A stretch of DNA of 64,000 bases, taken from assembly GCF_024584785.1 (NCBI RefSeq), contig NZ_CP074112.1:2604001-2668000 (forward strand), written 5' to 3'. Of this stretch, positions 1 to 9,879 are shown piece after piece (within the stretch, counting starts at the first letter, position 1; each line of letters begins with the position of its first letter). The stretch comes from Idiomarina loihiensis (GTDB lineage Bacteria; Pseudomonadota; Gammaproteobacteria; Enterobacterales; Alteromonadaceae). The translations under genes and the position numbers were made by a program. The notes under the pieces were generated by a model that made no database searches, was not told the DNA's origin, and saw only the letters and a list, made by a program, of their open reading frames with translations.

Positions 1-219
1 AGCTACTTTAACGAGATTGCTGACATCAGTGTGTTAGGGCCATTACCAGCGTTACTGGAACGCCGAGCAGGTCGCCACCGGTTTCAATTATTGCTGCAAT
101 TTCAACAGCGTGGGCTTCGTGCGCAAGTGCTGCGTCATGTTTTGCCTCAATTAGAGCAGCGCGCCGAACTGCGCAAAGTGCGCTGGTCGTTAGATGTCGA
201 CCCACAAGACTTCACCTAG
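1..219 (+). CDS. priA: Primosomal protein N' (replication restart helicase PriA), C-terminal end
   Basis: Only the last 72 residues lie in the window; the gene begins upstream. The reading frame is open from base 1 to the TAG at 217-219. The stretch VLGPLPALLERRAGRHRFQL matches the conserved C-terminal domain of PriA, the 3'-to-5' helicase that reloads DnaB at stalled forks. priA lies upstream of ftsN and hslVU in related gammaproteobacteria, which supports the call. A run of eight T follows the stop, but I see no convincing stem before it. The alternative of an unrelated short protein starting at the GTG at 31 is unlikely, because the similarity continues upstream of it. Confidence 0.85.
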   Translation, partial: SYFNEIADISVLGPLPALLERRAGRHRFQLLLQFQQRGLRAQVLRHVLPQLEQRAELRKVRWSLDVDPQDFT

Positions 220-300
220 CGGTTTTTTTTCTGCCCCCAACAGCGTAAAATGCGGCAAGATATTTTTTGCTTTTCACTCTTTGTTTTTAAGGCCATATCA

Positions 301-2043
301 ATGAAAGAACAGTTGGAACAAATTCTTGCCACCGCGATTGCTGATTTACAGCAACAGGGCGTGCTACCAGCCGATGTGCAACCACGCATTCTGCTCGACC
401 GCCCCCGCGATAAAAGCCATGGCGATTTTGCCACCAACTTAGCTCTGACCTTGGCCAAGCCGGCGGGAATGAACCCGCGCGCCCTAGCCGAGGCGTTGAT
501 AGCAGCCTTACCTAAGGTTGATTGGTTAGCTCAAGCGGATATCGCAGGGCCAGGATTTATCAATTTCACCCTGAGCCAACAGCAGCTGATTGATCAATTG
601 GAGCACGCTTTAGCCAGCGCAACTACGGGGATTCAAGCGGCCCCGGCGGCAAAAACCATCGTGATTGATTACTCATCGCCTAACCTCGCCAAAGAAATGC
701 ACGTTGGCCATTTGCGTTCAGCGATTATCGGTGACGCTGTGGCGCGGGTACAAGAATTGCTGGGCCACAAGGTGGTACGACAGAATCATGTGGGCGACTG
801 GGGTACCCAGTTCGGGATGCTATTAGCGCACATGGAAGAACTAGGTGATGCTGAGTTAGACATGCAGCTTAGTAATCTAGAGACCTTTTATAAGGCGGCC
901 AAGAAACGTTTTGATGACAGCCCTGAATTTGCTAACCGCGCGCGCGAGCTGGTGGTTGCGCTGCAATCGGGTGAGGCGCGCTGCCGTCAGTTATGGCAAC
1001 AGTTTATCGATGTGTCGTTAAGCCACTGCCAAGAAGTTTACGACCGTTTAGGCGTGGCCCTTACACGAGCTGATGTGATGGCGGAGAGTGCTTACAATGA
1101 TGATCTGCCGCAAGTCATTGAAGATTTAAAAGCACAAGGTCTGTTAGTAGAAGACCAAGGTGCACAATGTGTCTTCCTAGACGAATTTAAGAACAAAGAT
1201 GGTGAAGCGCTACCGGTTATCGTACAAAAATCGGGTGGCGGCTACTTGTATGCAACCACCGATTTGGCAGCAGTACGCTACCGCCAGAATGTGTTGCATG
1301 GCGACCATTTGATGTACTTTGTTGACCAACGCCAAGGCTTACACTTTCAGCAGATCTTTACCCTAGCGAAAAAAGCCGGCTTTGCCCGGGCTGATTTGCA
1401 AATGGACCACTACGGATTTGGTACCGTGATGGGTAAAGATGGGCGCCCGTATAAGAGTCGTGACGGTGGTGTCACCAAGTTAGCAGATTTGCTTGATGAG
1501 GCAGAAAAACGCGCGCTAGAACTGGTGCAGCAGAAAAATTCAGATTTAACTGCCGCCGAGCAAGAGCACGTAGCTAAAGTGGTCGGTATCAGCTCAGTGA
1601 AATACGCGGACTTATCAAAGAATCGCACCAGCGATTACATTTTTGATTGGGACACCATGCTTAGCTTTGAAGGCAATACTGCGCCTTATCTGCTGTATGC
1701 TTACACGCGGGTGGTCAGTATTTTTAACAAGGCCCAGATCAATCCGGCAGAAGTGAGTGGCGAGTTTGTCTTAAATGATGAGCGTGAACTGGAGTTAGCC
1801 AACTTATTAGTTCGTTTTAACGAAGTGGTGCAGCAAGTTGCAGATAAAGCCATGCCACACTTCTTATGTGGCTATCTGTTTGAGTTGGCGGGTAAATTCT
1901 CAAGTTTCTATGAAGCCTGTCCGATTTTACAGCAAGACGACCAAGCGCTGCGTCAAAGTCGCTTGAAGTTAGCCGCTTTAACTGCCAAAACGTTACGCCA
2001 AGGGTTGCAGTTATTGGGTATTCATACACTTGAGAAGATGTAA
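301..2043 (+). CDS. argS: Arginyl-tRNA synthetase
   Basis: This class I aminoacyl-tRNA synthetase charges tRNA-Arg in the cytoplasm. The product is 580 residues, close to the usual 577. It has an N-terminal tRNA-recognition domain (about 1-110), the class I HIGH-type motif HVGH at residues 134-137 within [16 protein letters not shown], the conserved [14 protein letters not shown] segment that replaces a canonical KMSKS loop, and a C-terminal anticodon-binding helical domain. An upstream in-frame ATG at 250 would add 17 residues rich in Phe and Cys. The ATG at 301 gives the family-typical N-terminus. The gene ends two bases before ftsN, so the two are probably co-transcribed. Confidence 0.97.
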   Translation: MKEQLEQILATAIADLQQQGVLPADVQPRILLDRPRDKSHGDFATNLALTLAKPAGMNPRALAEALIAALPKVDWLAQADIAGPGFINFTLSQQQLIDQLEHALASATTGIQAAPAAKTIVIDYSSPNLAKEMHVGHLRSAIIGDAVARVQELLGHKVVRQNHVGDWGTQFGMLLAHMEELGDAELDMQLSNLETFYKAAKKRFDDSPEFANRARELVVALQSGEARCRQLWQQFIDVSLSHCQEVYDRLGVALTRADVMAESAYNDDLPQVIEDLKAQGLLVEDQGAQCVFLDEFKNKDGEALPVIVQKSGGGYLYATTDLAAVRYRQNVLHGDHLMYFVDQRQGLHFQQIFTLAKKAGFARADLQMDHYGFGTVMGKDGRPYKSRDGGVTKLADLLDEAEKRALELVQQKNSDLTAAEQEHVAKVVGISSVKYADLSKNRTSDYIFDWDTMLSFEGNTAPYLLYAYTRVVSIFNKAQINPAEVSGEFVLNDERELELANLLVRFNEVVQQVADKAMPHFLCGYLFELAGKFSSFYEACPILQQDDQALRQSRLKLAALTAKTLRQGLQLLGIHTLEKM

Positions 2044-2045
2044 GC

Positions 2046-2609
2046 ATGGATTACGCCAATCGTAAGCGTCCACCCAAACGGCCACCGGTAAAGAAAAAGC
2101 CAGCCGCCAAAAAGGCCTCAGCTCAACGCGCTGTGCCTTGGCGCATAGTGGTGTTAGCTCTGGTACTGGTTGGCTTGTTCGTGTGGGGTTTGGTTACTAT
2201 CGCTGGTAAACGCCATCAGCAACCAGCGGTCAGTCAGTCACAGCCCGAGCCTGTGCCAGCGACGGTGCCACAATCCATCAATGAACTGCCAGAGTTACCG
2301 CAAGAGCGCTGGGAGTATATTGACGAGCTAGAAAACCAAGAAGTGATTGTGGATGTGCCAGAACGTGAGGTGGGCCCACCGAAAGTGATGCAATGCGGTT
2401 CGTTTCGGCAATTGGCCGATGCAGAGCGCTTGCGTGCGCAAATTGCGATGGCCGGCTTAGAGTCGCAAGTCCGTACTACCGAAGGTCAAACTGGCACCTG
2501 GCATCGAGTGATTCTAGGGCCTTACGCAACAAAACGCGAAGCCGAAGCCGAGCGCCACAAGCTAGAACGTGCCCGCATTCACAATTGCATGATTTGGAAT
2601 TGGGAATAA
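2046..2609 (+). CDS. ftsN: Cell division protein FtsN-like, SPOR domain
   Basis: The protein has 187 residues. It starts with a very basic cytoplasmic segment (about 1-30, rich in Lys, Pro and Arg). One membrane helix follows at about 34-53, then a Pro/Gln/Glu-rich periplasmic linker, then a C-terminal SPOR domain (about 110-187) that should bind denuded septal peptidoglycan. This single-pass layout matches FtsN, the late divisome activator, although it is shorter than the 319-residue E. coli protein. Its position directly upstream of hslVU matches the ftsN-hslV-hslU order of E. coli. A generic SPOR protein cannot be excluded by sequence alone, but the context favours FtsN. Confidence 0.85.
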   Translation: MDYANRKRPPKRPPVKKKPAAKKASAQRAVPWRIVVLALVLVGLFVWGLVTIAGKRHQQPAVSQSQPEPVPATVPQSINELPELPQERWEYIDELENQEVIVDVPEREVGPPKVMQCGSFRQLADAERLRAQIAMAGLESQVRTTEGQTGTWHRVILGPYATKREAEAERHKLERARIHNCMIWNWE

Positions 2610-2617
2610 CCTACCTA

Positions 2618-2644
2618 TTGAATTTCACAAATTCGTCCTCATAA
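2618..2644 (+). promoter_or_regulatory. Candidate heat-shock (sigma-32) promoter of hslVU
   Basis: TTGAA at 2618-2622 is followed, 14 bases later, by CCTCATAA at 2637-2644. The sigma-32 consensus is CTTGAA, a 13-15 base spacer, then CCCCATNT. The site lies just upstream of hslV, whose E. coli orthologue is a sigma-32 gene. Assignment is by eye. Confidence 0.5.
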
Positions 2645-2673
2645 CTGGTTCATAGCAACCAAGAGGACGAATT

Positions 2674-3210
2674 GTGACTACTATCGTATCTGTCCGCCGC
2701 GGTGACAAAGTTGTCATCGGTGGCGATGGCCAAGTTTCACTTGGCAACACCGTAATGAAAGGCAATGCACGCAAAGTAAGACGGCTATACAACGGTCAAG
2801 TATTGGCTGGGTTTGCTGGCGGTACTGCGGATGCTTTCACCCTATTTGAACGGTTTGAAAAGAAACTTGAGGTGCATCAGGGCAACCTCATGCGCGCTGC
2901 TGTTGAGCTTGCCAAAGATTGGCGTACCGACCGTGCTCTACGCCGACTCGAGGCGCTGTTGGCCGTGGCTGACAAGCATACGTCACTGATCATCACTGGT
3001 AATGGTGATGTAGTGCAACCCGAGCATGATCTCATTGCGATTGGTTCAGGCGGGCCGTTTGCCCAGTCAGCAGCCACAGCACTACTTGAAAACACCGATT
3101 TAAGCGCGCGGGAGATTGTTGAGAAAGCGCTCACTATCGCAGGTGATATCTGTGTCTTTACTAATAGTTTCCAAACCATCGAAGAGCAGGAGTCGGTAGC
3201 CAATGTCTGA
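2674..3210 (+). CDS. hslV: ATP-dependent protease HslVU, peptidase subunit HslV (ClpQ)
   Basis: HslV forms the two-ring proteolytic core of the HslVU (ClpYQ) heat-shock protease. The product is 178 residues and begins Met-Thr-Thr-Ile-Val. Removal of the initiator Met exposes the N-terminal catalytic threonine. The family-typical [20 protein letters not shown] follows. The start codon is GTG at 2674, preceded by an AAGAGGACG ribosome-binding region. The 3' end overlaps hslU by 8 bases, which suggests translational coupling. Confidence 0.97.
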   Translation: MTTIVSVRRGDKVVIGGDGQVSLGNTVMKGNARKVRRLYNGQVLAGFAGGTADAFTLFERFEKKLEVHQGNLMRAAVELAKDWRTDRALRRLEALLAVADKHTSLIITGNGDVVQPEHDLIAIGSGGPFAQSAATALLENTDLSAREIVEKALTIAGDICVFTNSFQTIEEQESVANV

Positions 3211-4540
3211 TATGACCCCACGTGAAATTGTTGACGAACTTAACCGTCATATTATTGGCCAAGACAATGCCAAAAAAGCAGTCGCAGTAGCGCTACGTAA
3301 CAGATGGCGACGGATGCAGTTAAGTGATGAATTGCGTCCTGAAGTGACCCCAAAGAATATTTTGATGATAGGGCCAACCGGGGTGGGCAAAACTGAAATC
3401 GCACGGCGGTTAGCTAAGTTAGCCAATGCTCCTTTTATCAAAGTAGAAGCCACTAAATTCACTGAAGTTGGCTATGTTGGTAAAGAAGTGGAGTCTATCA
3501 TTCGCGATCTTACTGATACAGCAGTGAAGCAAACGCGTGAACAGATGATGCAAAAAGTACGTTTCCGAGCTGAAGAAGCCGCTGAAGAACGTATTCTCGA
3601 CGCGCTATTGCCACCCGCTAAAAAGACCGGTTGGGCTGACGAAGCCGAGCCAGAGCGTGATAGCAGTAATACTCGCCAAGTATTCCGCAAAAAACTGCGC
3701 GAAGGTCAGCTTGATGATAAAGAAATTGAGATTGAGTTAAGCGCGCCGCAAATGGGCGTAGAAATTATGGCGCCACCAGGAATGGAAGAAATGACCTCGC
3801 AATTGCAGAGCATGTTCCAAAACCTAGGTAGCGGCAAAGCAAAACCGAAGAAGCTGAAGATCAAAGACGCCTTCAAGCACCTGATTGAAGAAGAAGCGGC
3901 GAAAATGCTAAACCCTGAAGAAATCAAGGAGCAGGCGCTGCAGTCGGTTGAGCAAAATGGCATTGTGTTCTTAGACGAAGTGGACAAGATCTGTAAGCGC
4001 GGTGATGTCTCGGGCCCAGATGTAAGTCGCGAAGGCGTACAACGCGATTTGCTTCCACTCGTAGAAGGCACCACAGTATCAACCAAGCACGGCATGGTAA
4101 AAACCGACCATATCTTGTTCATTGCTTCAGGTGCCTTTCAGATGTCTAAGCCATCAGATCTGATTCCTGAGCTGCAAGGTCGGTTACCTATTCGAGTTGA
4201 GCTTAATGCGCTAACCAGCGGTGACTTTGTGCGCATTCTGACCGAGCCGAATGCCTCTTTAACTACCCAGTACAAGGCTTTGATGGCAACCGAAGGGGTA
4301 GATATTGAATTTACCGCAGATGGGATTGCGCGGATTGCTGAAACAGCGTTTCATGTGAACGAAACCACGGAAAATATTGGGGCGCGTCGTTTGCACACAG
4401 TGCTGGAGCGTTTGATGGAAGAAATATCTTTTAAAGCCAGTGACTTACATGGGCAGAGAATTGAAATTGATGCTGCCTATGTCGAGCAACATGTGGGCCA
4501 ATTAGCACAAGACGAAGACTTAAGTCGCTTTATTCTGTAA
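3203..4540 (+). CDS. hslU: ATP-dependent protease HslVU, ATPase subunit HslU (ClpY)
   Basis: HslU is the AAA+ unfoldase that feeds substrates to HslV. The 445-residue product carries the Walker A motif GPTGVGKT at 57-64, a Walker B motif in [10 protein letters not shown] near residue 255, the charged intermediate domain between them, and the C-terminal tail SRFIL whose last residues insert into HslV. The start is ATG at 3203, inside the end of hslV. Length and motif order match E. coli HslU (443 residues). Confidence 0.98.
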   Translation: MSDMTPREIVDELNRHIIGQDNAKKAVAVALRNRWRRMQLSDELRPEVTPKNILMIGPTGVGKTEIARRLAKLANAPFIKVEATKFTEVGYVGKEVESIIRDLTDTAVKQTREQMMQKVRFRAEEAAEERILDALLPPAKKTGWADEAEPERDSSNTRQVFRKKLREGQLDDKEIEIELSAPQMGVEIMAPPGMEEMTSQLQSMFQNLGSGKAKPKKLKIKDAFKHLIEEEAAKMLNPEEIKEQALQSVEQNGIVFLDEVDKICKRGDVSGPDVSREGVQRDLLPLVEGTTVSTKHGMVKTDHILFIASGAFQMSKPSDLIPELQGRLPIRVELNALTSGDFVRILTEPNASLTTQYKALMATEGVDIEFTADGIARIAETAFHVNETTENIGARRLHTVLERLMEEISFKASDLHGQRIEIDAAYVEQHVGQLAQDEDLSRFIL

Positions 4541-4570
4541 GCGCTTGAGCTAACGCAGTAAAGCCTTGCT

Positions 4571-4598
4571 TTTGCCTAGGCCGTTTACCCGCTATACT
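4571..4598 (+). promoter_or_regulatory. Candidate sigma-70 promoter of rraA
   Basis: TATACT at 4593-4598 matches the -10 consensus. TTTGCC at 4571-4576, 16 bases upstream, is a weak -35. The site sits in the 127-base gap between hslU and rraA, so rraA probably has its own transcript. Confidence 0.45.
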
Positions 4599-4620
4599 GT
4601 GCAAAGTTAACGCATCGGTG

Positions 4621-4644
4621 CCTACCTGCAAGCCCGCAGGTAGG
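4621..4644 (+). promoter_or_regulatory. Stem-loop in the rraA 5' leader
   Basis: CCTACCTGC (4621-4629) and GCAGGTAGG (4636-4644) are perfect inverted copies around a six-base loop. No T-run follows, so it is not an intrinsic terminator. It lies between the candidate promoter and the ribosome-binding site of rraA and would form at the 5' end of the message. Its role is unknown; transcript stabilisation is one possibility. Confidence 0.5.
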
Positions 4645-4673
4645 TTGCCAGCACAGAGAGTAGGGGAATGGCC

Positions 4674-5159
4674 ATGGAATACAATACTTCAGAACTTTGC
4701 GATTTATATCCGGACATGATTGATGTGGTCGAGCCCATGTTTATTCATTATGGCGGGCGCATCAGTTTTGGTGGTCAGTTAGTCACCATCAAGTGCTTTG
4801 AAGATAAAGGCGTGATTGAAGAAGTCGTACAGCAGCAAGGCACTGGCAAAGTACTTTTAATTGATGGCGGCGGTTCTAATCGACGTGCATTGATTGATAT
4901 TGCTATCGCTGAATTAGCCTTTGATAACGACTGGGAAGGTATTGTTTGCTATGGCGCAGTGCGCGATGTTGAAGCTCTAGACGAGCTTGATATGGGCATT
5001 ATGGCAGTCGCTTCTATTCCGGTTGGAGCCATCAGTGAAGGCGTTGGTGAAGTGGACGCAGCAGTGAACTTTGGTGGGGTAACCTTCTTACCTGAAGACC
5101 ATCTTTATGCTGATAGTACCGGCGTGATTATTTCTCCAGAACCTCTCGATATCGAATAA
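4674..5159 (+). CDS. rraA: Regulator of ribonuclease E activity A
   Basis: RraA binds RNase E and inhibits its endonucleolytic activity, altering mRNA decay. The fold resembles a swivelling methyltransferase-like domain but has no known catalysis. I place the start at the second ATG (4674), giving 161 residues beginning [14 protein letters not shown], which matches the E. coli N-terminus and length. The GGGG Shine-Dalgarno at 4663-4666 is also better spaced for this ATG than for the one at 4668. hslVU-rraA proximity is common, with menA between them in E. coli. Confidence 0.93.
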   Translation: MEYNTSELCDLYPDMIDVVEPMFIHYGGRISFGGQLVTIKCFEDKGVIEEVVQQQGTGKVLLIDGGGSNRRALIDIAIAELAFDNDWEGIVCYGAVRDVEALDELDMGIMAVASIPVGAISEGVGEVDAAVNFGGVTFLPEDHLYADSTGVIISPEPLDIE

Positions 5160-5162
5160 CCT

Positions 5163-6239
5163 ATGTTGTTTGAAGCCCTACCCACCGCTACTTGGTTTAC
5201 CCCTCGTAGCGGTGAAACTCGCTTGGGCCAAGCGCTCACTTGGTTACCACCTGTTGCTGATATCCCTGCTTATAACAAGGCCCTCGCCCATGCTTGGCAG
5301 CAAGGCCAAAGAATCGCGATTATTGGCGTGCCTGAAGGTATTGGCCCGCGTGCCAACTTAGGCCGAGGGGGTGCTGAACATGGCTTTCATGCCGCCTTAA
5401 AAAGCTGGCTCAATTTACAAGCTAACGCCCACCTAGTAACGGATCAGATACTGATGCTAGGCGCTTTAGCTTGTGATGATTTACAGCAACAAGCGAACCA
5501 GCTTGAGGTAACGGAGCCGTCACAATTGGCCCAATTAAGGCAGCTGTGTGCCGAGCTTGATAGTCGCCTAAGCGCTGTGTTGACGCCGCTCTTTAGCCAA
5601 GGTTTTCGGGTGATTTTAATCGGTGGCGGACACAATAATGCCTATCCGTTATTACAATCATTAGCCACTGCCAAAGCTAGCCCTGTTGCCGCCATCAATT
5701 TAGATCCCCATGCTGATTTTCGTGCTTTAGAAGGGCGCCATAGCGGTAATGGTTTTTCTTATGCACATGCGGCTGGGGTGTTACAACACTACCATGTGAT
5801 GGGGCTACACCTAGCTAAGAACAATGCCGCCAGCCTGCAAGCATTAACTGCTGCTGGGTTTAGCTACAGCAGTATTCAAGCCATTTACCAACAGGGCTGG
5901 CAACCTTTGTGGTCAGCGCAACTAGCGCAGCAAGCGCAGGGGCAACTGCCGTTAGGCATAGAAGTGGATATTGATGCGATTCAAGGTGCGCCTGCAAGTG
6001 CGATTAATTATTTAGGCGTGAGTGCGGCGCAGGCCTGTCAGTTTGTCGCACAATTGGCGCAGTTACCCCATGCCGCATACCTGCATTTAGCGGAAGCCGC
6101 ACCCAGCTTACACCCCGCCGGACAGGCTGTGGGAGACATGGTGTGCGGGCAACTACTCAGCGAATTAATGCTGGCTTTTATCGGCGTTGACCTTGATGCC
6201 AGCAACCACGCAACTGCTGCAGGCCAAACTGATAGCTAA
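5163..6239 (+). CDS. hutG: Formimidoylglutamase (ureohydrolase family)
   Basis: This enzyme probably hydrolyses N-formimidoyl-glutamate to glutamate and formamide, the last step of histidine degradation. The 358-residue protein carries the dinuclear manganese ligands of the arginase/agmatinase fold: His157 in GGGHNN, Asp181-His183-Asp185 in NLDPHADFR, and Asp269/Asp271 in [13 protein letters not shown]. The ATG lies three bases after the rraA stop, but the function belongs with the hut genes that follow. The 3' end overlaps the convergent hutI by 62 bases. Assignment as HutG and not another ureohydrolase rests on the hut context. Confidence 0.88.
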   Translation: MLFEALPTATWFTPRSGETRLGQALTWLPPVADIPAYNKALAHAWQQGQRIAIIGVPEGIGPRANLGRGGAEHGFHAALKSWLNLQANAHLVTDQILMLGALACDDLQQQANQLEVTEPSQLAQLRQLCAELDSRLSAVLTPLFSQGFRVILIGGGHNNAYPLLQSLATAKASPVAAINLDPHADFRALEGRHSGNGFSYAHAAGVLQHYHVMGLHLAKNNAASLQALTAAGFSYSSIQAIYQQGWQPLWSAQLAQQAQGQLPLGIEVDIDAIQGAPASAINYLGVSAAQACQFVAQLAQLPHAAYLHLAEAAPSLHPAGQAVGDMVCGQLLSELMLAFIGVDLDASNHATAAGQTDS

Positions 6240-7398
6240 GTGTGGCTGGGTCGGCACAGTCCCACCAGCATAGATCAGCCCGCATTCCAACTTTTAATTG
6301 ACCGCGGTCGTGAAGCCCCAGTGCTTGTGCGGCCGCCACCGTTACTCCACGTAAACACTCTTCTGGGGTTAGCCGAAACAATGTCGCGCCCATCTGCAAC
6401 ATCAATAACAAACTAAAAATAGGCGAAGTGCCTGGGTTGGCATCCGTTGCTAAGGCAATAGGTACCTGGTACTCACGCAACAATGCTAATGGCGGTAATT
6501 GTTGTTCCCGCAAAAAGTAATAAGCTCCGGGTAACAACACCGCAACGGTATTACTCGCCGCCATGGCCGCGACGCCAGCCTCGTCGAGATATTCGAGGTG
6601 GTCACAAGATAACGCCTGATAACGCGCGGCTAATTGGCTCCCTGCTTGGTTACTGAGTTGCTCTGCATGTAATTTAACCGGCAGATTTAGCGCTTTGGCT
6701 GCAGCAAACACGCGCTCAGTTTGAACCGTGGTAAAGCCCACCTTCTCACAAAAAGCATCCACTGCGTCGGCTAATCCCTCGGCTGCTATTTGCGGTAGAA
6801 TCTGCTCTACAATGAGGTCGATGTATGCATCAGGCTGCTGTTGATATTCAGGTGGTAAGGCATGGGCCGCGAGCAAAGTGGTCACCACCGACACTGGATT
6901 GTTATCGGCTAAGGCTCTAGCGGCTAATAGCTGTTTCCGCTCATGCTCATAGCTGAGGCCATAGCCAGACTTGATCTCGATGGTAGTAACGCCTTCACGC
7001 ATCAACGCCTCTAAGCGTGGTTGGCTCAGCGCGATTATTTGCTCAAGGCTTGCCGCTCGAGTGGCGGCAACGGTAGCTGCAATACCGCCGCCTTGAGCAG
7101 CGATATCAGCGTAGCTAGCGCCATGCAAACGCTGGGCAAACTCATTAGCGCGCGAGCCTGCCCAAACTAAATGAGTATGGCAGTCAATCAGGCCGGGGGT
7201 AACCAAGCCGCCGCCACCGTCAAGCAATTCTACTTGGCTTAGGTCAGGGCCTCCTTCGGCATGACTGAGATGCTCACCAGCATACTGAATTCCGCTAGCG
7301 TTAAACACAATCAGGCCTTGTTCAATAAGACCGTAGCCATCGCCTTGCATGGTGGCTAAACGGACATTGTGGATGGCTTGCAGGGTGGAAGCTGACAT
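6178..7398 (-). CDS. hutI: Imidazolonepropionase
   Basis: HutI opens the imidazolone ring to give N-formimidoyl-glutamate, the third step of histidine degradation. The 406-residue amidohydrolase shows the metal-binding HxH in [19 protein letters not shown] (His74 and His76), a further ligand in [13 protein letters not shown], and [11 protein letters not shown] near the C-terminus. An upstream in-frame start would add ten residues. I chose the ATG at 7398 because AAGGGA precedes it at good spacing. The gene is divergent from hutC across a HutC-type operator and convergent with hutG. Confidence 0.95.
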   Translation of the reverse strand: MSASTLQAIHNVRLATMQGDGYGLIEQGLIVFNASGIQYAGEHLSHAEGGPDLSQVELLDGGGGLVTPGLIDCHTHLVWAGSRANEFAQRLHGASYADIAAQGGGIAATVAATRAASLEQIIALSQPRLEALMREGVTTIEIKSGYGLSYEHERKQLLAARALADNNPVSVVTTLLAAHALPPEYQQQPDAYIDLIVEQILPQIAAEGLADAVDAFCEKVGFTTVQTERVFAAAKALNLPVKLHAEQLSNQAGSQLAARYQALSCDHLEYLDEAGVAAMAASNTVAVLLPGAYYFLREQQLPPLALLREYQVPIALATDANPGTSPIFSLLLMLQMGATLFRLTPEECLRGVTVAAAQALGLHDRGQLKVGMRADLCWWDCADPATLSYQFGLQQLRGCWHQGQRR

Positions 7399-7416
7399 GA
7401 ATTTTCCCTTTGCTAC

Positions 7417-7428
7417 TTGTATATACAA
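7417..7428. promoter_or_regulatory. HutC operator between hutI and hutC
   Basis: TTGTATATACAA is a perfect 12-bp palindrome that contains the TGTA-N2-TACA core described for HutC. It lies 19 bases upstream of the hutI start and 52 bases upstream of hutC. It is therefore placed to let HutC repress both divergent units until urocanate accumulates. Confidence 0.8.
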
Positions 7429-7480
7429 TTAAGCTTGCCTACACTCTAGCACAATTTAATAAATCTTAAAGTGTAGAGGC

Positions 7481-8182
7481 ATGGCAAAGTTCTCGGTTAT
7501 TAAACAACATCTGTATCAAAAAATAGCCTCTGGAGAGTGGCCTGAAAATCATCCGGTAAGCTCAGAAAATGCCTTAGCACAGCAATTTAACGTGAGTCGC
7601 ATGACCGCGCGGCGTGCCCTGCAAGAACTGGCGGATGAGGGCTTGGTGTTGCGCAACAAAGGCTCTGGTACCTATGTGGCGCCGCTAAAGTCGCAAACAT
7701 CCTTTATGGCTATACGCAATATTGCCGATGAAATTGCCAATCGCGGCCACCAGCATCAAGCTATTGTGCACACACTTAAAGCTCAACCGGCTAGCCCGCA
7801 AGTCGCGGAGTTTCTGCAAGTACCGGTAGCCAGCAAAGTCTTTTTCTCGGTCATCACTCATCTAGAAGACGGGGTGCCGGTGCAGGTAGAAGAGCGTTAC
7901 GTGAACCCTTCCATGGCCACGCACTACCTCAAACAAGATTTTACCAAGCTCACCCCGCATGAATATTTGAGTGCGGAATCACCGCTAACCGAAGCTAGCC
8001 ACCAAATTGAAGCGGTTAGCCCTAGTGCACAATTGTGTGAATGGTTGCGCTTAAGCAAGCCAGAGCCGTGCCTACGGATTATTCGCCGTACCTGGAGTCA
8101 TGCCGGTATTGTTACTTATGCCGTGCTAACCCATCCAGGTTCGCGTTTTGTGCTAGGCGGCCATTTAACCTTTAAATCTTAG
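7481..8182 (+). CDS. hutC: Histidine utilisation repressor HutC (GntR/UTRA)
   Basis: HutC is the urocanate-responsive repressor of hut genes. The 233-residue protein has an N-terminal GntR winged helix (about 1-68, with [20 protein letters not shown] as the recognition region) and a C-terminal UTRA ligand-binding domain (about 90-230). It is first in a run hutC-hutU-hutH with short gaps, so the operon is probably autoregulated through the operator at 7417-7428. AGAGGC precedes the ATG closely. Confidence 0.93.
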   Translation: MAKFSVIKQHLYQKIASGEWPENHPVSSENALAQQFNVSRMTARRALQELADEGLVLRNKGSGTYVAPLKSQTSFMAIRNIADEIANRGHQHQAIVHTLKAQPASPQVAEFLQVPVASKVFFSVITHLEDGVPVQVEERYVNPSMATHYLKQDFTKLTPHEYLSAESPLTEASHQIEAVSPSAQLCEWLRLSKPEPCLRIIRRTWSHAGIVTYAVLTHPGSRFVLGGHLTFKS

Positions 8183-8199
8183 TAAGCAAAGGAGCTACG

Positions 8200-9879
8200 A
8201 TGAGTTTCACCCGATTAGATAGCAGTCGCCAGATTCGTGCAGACCGCGGTAGTCAGCTCACTACAGCAAACTGGCAGATTGAAGCTGCCAAACGGATGCT
8301 GATGAATAATCTCGACCCAGAAGTGGCAGAACATCCGCAAGCGCTCGTGGTGTATGGCGGTATTGGCCGCGCCGCGCGCAGCTGGGAAGCCTACGATAAA
8401 ATCGTTGAAGTATTAGAACGCTTGCAGCCCCATCAAACTTTATTGGTTCAATCGGGTAAGCCAGTGGGAGTATTCACGACTCATGAAGATGCGCCGCGAG
8501 TCCTGATTGCCAACTCAAATTTAGTACCTCAGTGGGCCACTTGGGAGCACTTTAACGAATTAGATCAGCAAGGCTTGATGATGTACGGTCAAATGACCGC
8601 AGGGTCTTGGATCTACATCGGCTCGCAAGGCATTGTTCAAGGTACTTACGAAACCTTTGTGGCCGTTGCGCGCCAGCATTTTGGCGGCGAAACTCGTGGC
8701 CGTTGGATCCTTACCGGCGGGCTTGGCGGTATGGGTGGAGCGCAGCCGCTGGCGGCAACCATGGCGGGCTACAGTATGCTGGCTGTTGAAGTGGACGAAA
8801 CTCGAATTGATTTTCGCTTGCGCACGCGCTACCTGGACTACAAAGCCGAAAGCCTAGATCAAGCACTACAACTGCTAGAGCAAGCACGAGCCAAGGGCGA
8901 AGCTATTTCGGTTGGCCTGCTTGGCAATGCCGCCGATGTTTATGCGGAGCTGGTAGCCCGTGGGGTTACTCCCGATGTGGTGACAGACCAAACTTCAGCA
9001 CACGATCCTTTGCATGGCTATGTCCCACAAGGTTGGAGTTTAGCTGACTATCAGCTACAACAGCAGCAAGCCCCAGCCGCCACCGTAGCTGCCGCGAAAC
9101 AGTCGATGGCGGTACAAGTACAAGCCATGTTAACGCTGCAACAGCGAGGCGCGGCAACCCTTGATTATGGCAATAATATTCGGCAGATGGCAAAGGATGT
9201 GGGGGTAGCCAATGCCTTTGATTTTCCTGGCTTTGTGCCAGCTTATATTCGTCCTTTGTTTTGCCAAGGGATAGGCCCATTCCGTTGGGTCGCGTTATCT
9301 GGTGACCCTGAAGATATCTATAAAACGGACGCCAAGGTGAAAGAGCTGATCCCAGACGATAAGCACTTACATAATTGGTTAGATATGGCGCGTGAACGTA
9401 TTGCCTTCCAAGGCTTGCCGGCTCGTATTTGCTGGATTGGCCTAAAAGACCGTGCGCGCATTGCAAAAGCTTTCAATCAGATGGTAAGAACCGGCGAGTT
9501 GAAAGCGCCGATTGTGATTGGCCGTGACCATCTAGATTCTGGCTCTGTGGCCAGCCCTAACCGCGAAACCGAAAGCATGTTAGACGGCTCCGATGCAGTG
9601 TCAGATTGGCCGTTGTTAAACGCCTTGTTAAATACCGCAGGTGGCGCAACTTGGGTTAGCCTACATCATGGCGGCGGGGTTGGTATGGGTTACTCCCAAC
9701 ATGCCGGCGTGGTGATTGTTGCTGATGGTAGTGATGCTGCTGAGCAACGCTTAGGCCGAGTGCTATGGAACGATCCTGGCACTGGCGTGATGCGTCATGC
9801 CGATGCTGGCTACGAAATTGCACAAGAGTGCGCCCGTGAGCAAGGCTTAGATTTACCTATGGTGGAGCAATCCAAATGA
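8200..9879 (+). CDS. hutU: Urocanate hydratase
   Basis: HutU converts urocanate to imidazolonepropionate using tightly bound NAD+ as an electrophile. The 559-residue length is typical. The glycine-rich segment [18 protein letters not shown] near residue 175 forms part of the NAD site, and the conserved [15 protein letters not shown] stretch lies near the C-terminus. The ATG follows AAAGGAG at good spacing. The stop overlaps the start of hutH (ATGA), a sign of translational coupling. Confidence 0.97.
   Translation: MSFTRLDSSRQIRADRGSQLTTANWQIEAAKRMLMNNLDPEVAEHPQALVVYGGIGRAARSWEAYDKIVEVLERLQPHQTLLVQSGKPVGVFTTHEDAPRVLIANSNLVPQWATWEHFNELDQQGLMMYGQMTAGSWIYIGSQGIVQGTYETFVAVARQHFGGETRGRWILTGGLGGMGGAQPLAATMAGYSMLAVEVDETRIDFRLRTRYLDYKAESLDQALQLLEQARAKGEAISVGLLGNAADVYAELVARGVTPDVVTDQTSAHDPLHGYVPQGWSLADYQLQQQQAPAATVAAAKQSMAVQVQAMLTLQQRGAATLDYGNNIRQMAKDVGVANAFDFPGFVPAYIRPLFCQGIGPFRWVALSGDPEDIYKTDAKVKELIPDDKHLHNWLDMARERIAFQGLPARICWIGLKDRARIAKAFNQMVRTGELKAPIVIGRDHLDSGSVASPNRETESMLDGSDAVSDWPLLNALLNTAGGATWVSLHHGGGVGMGYSQHAGVVIVADGSDAAEQRLGRVLWNDPGTGVMRHADAGYEIAQECAREQGLDLPMVEQSK

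Noticed and set aside
220-250. T-run after priA as a terminator
   Set aside because: Eight T follow the stop, but I find no stable stem before them.
250-300. Extended N-terminus of argS
   Set aside because: The extra residues are not seen in the family; ATG at 301 gives the usual start.
3706-4122. Antisense frame of 138 codons under hslU
   Set aside because: Shadow of a conserved gene; no independent signal.
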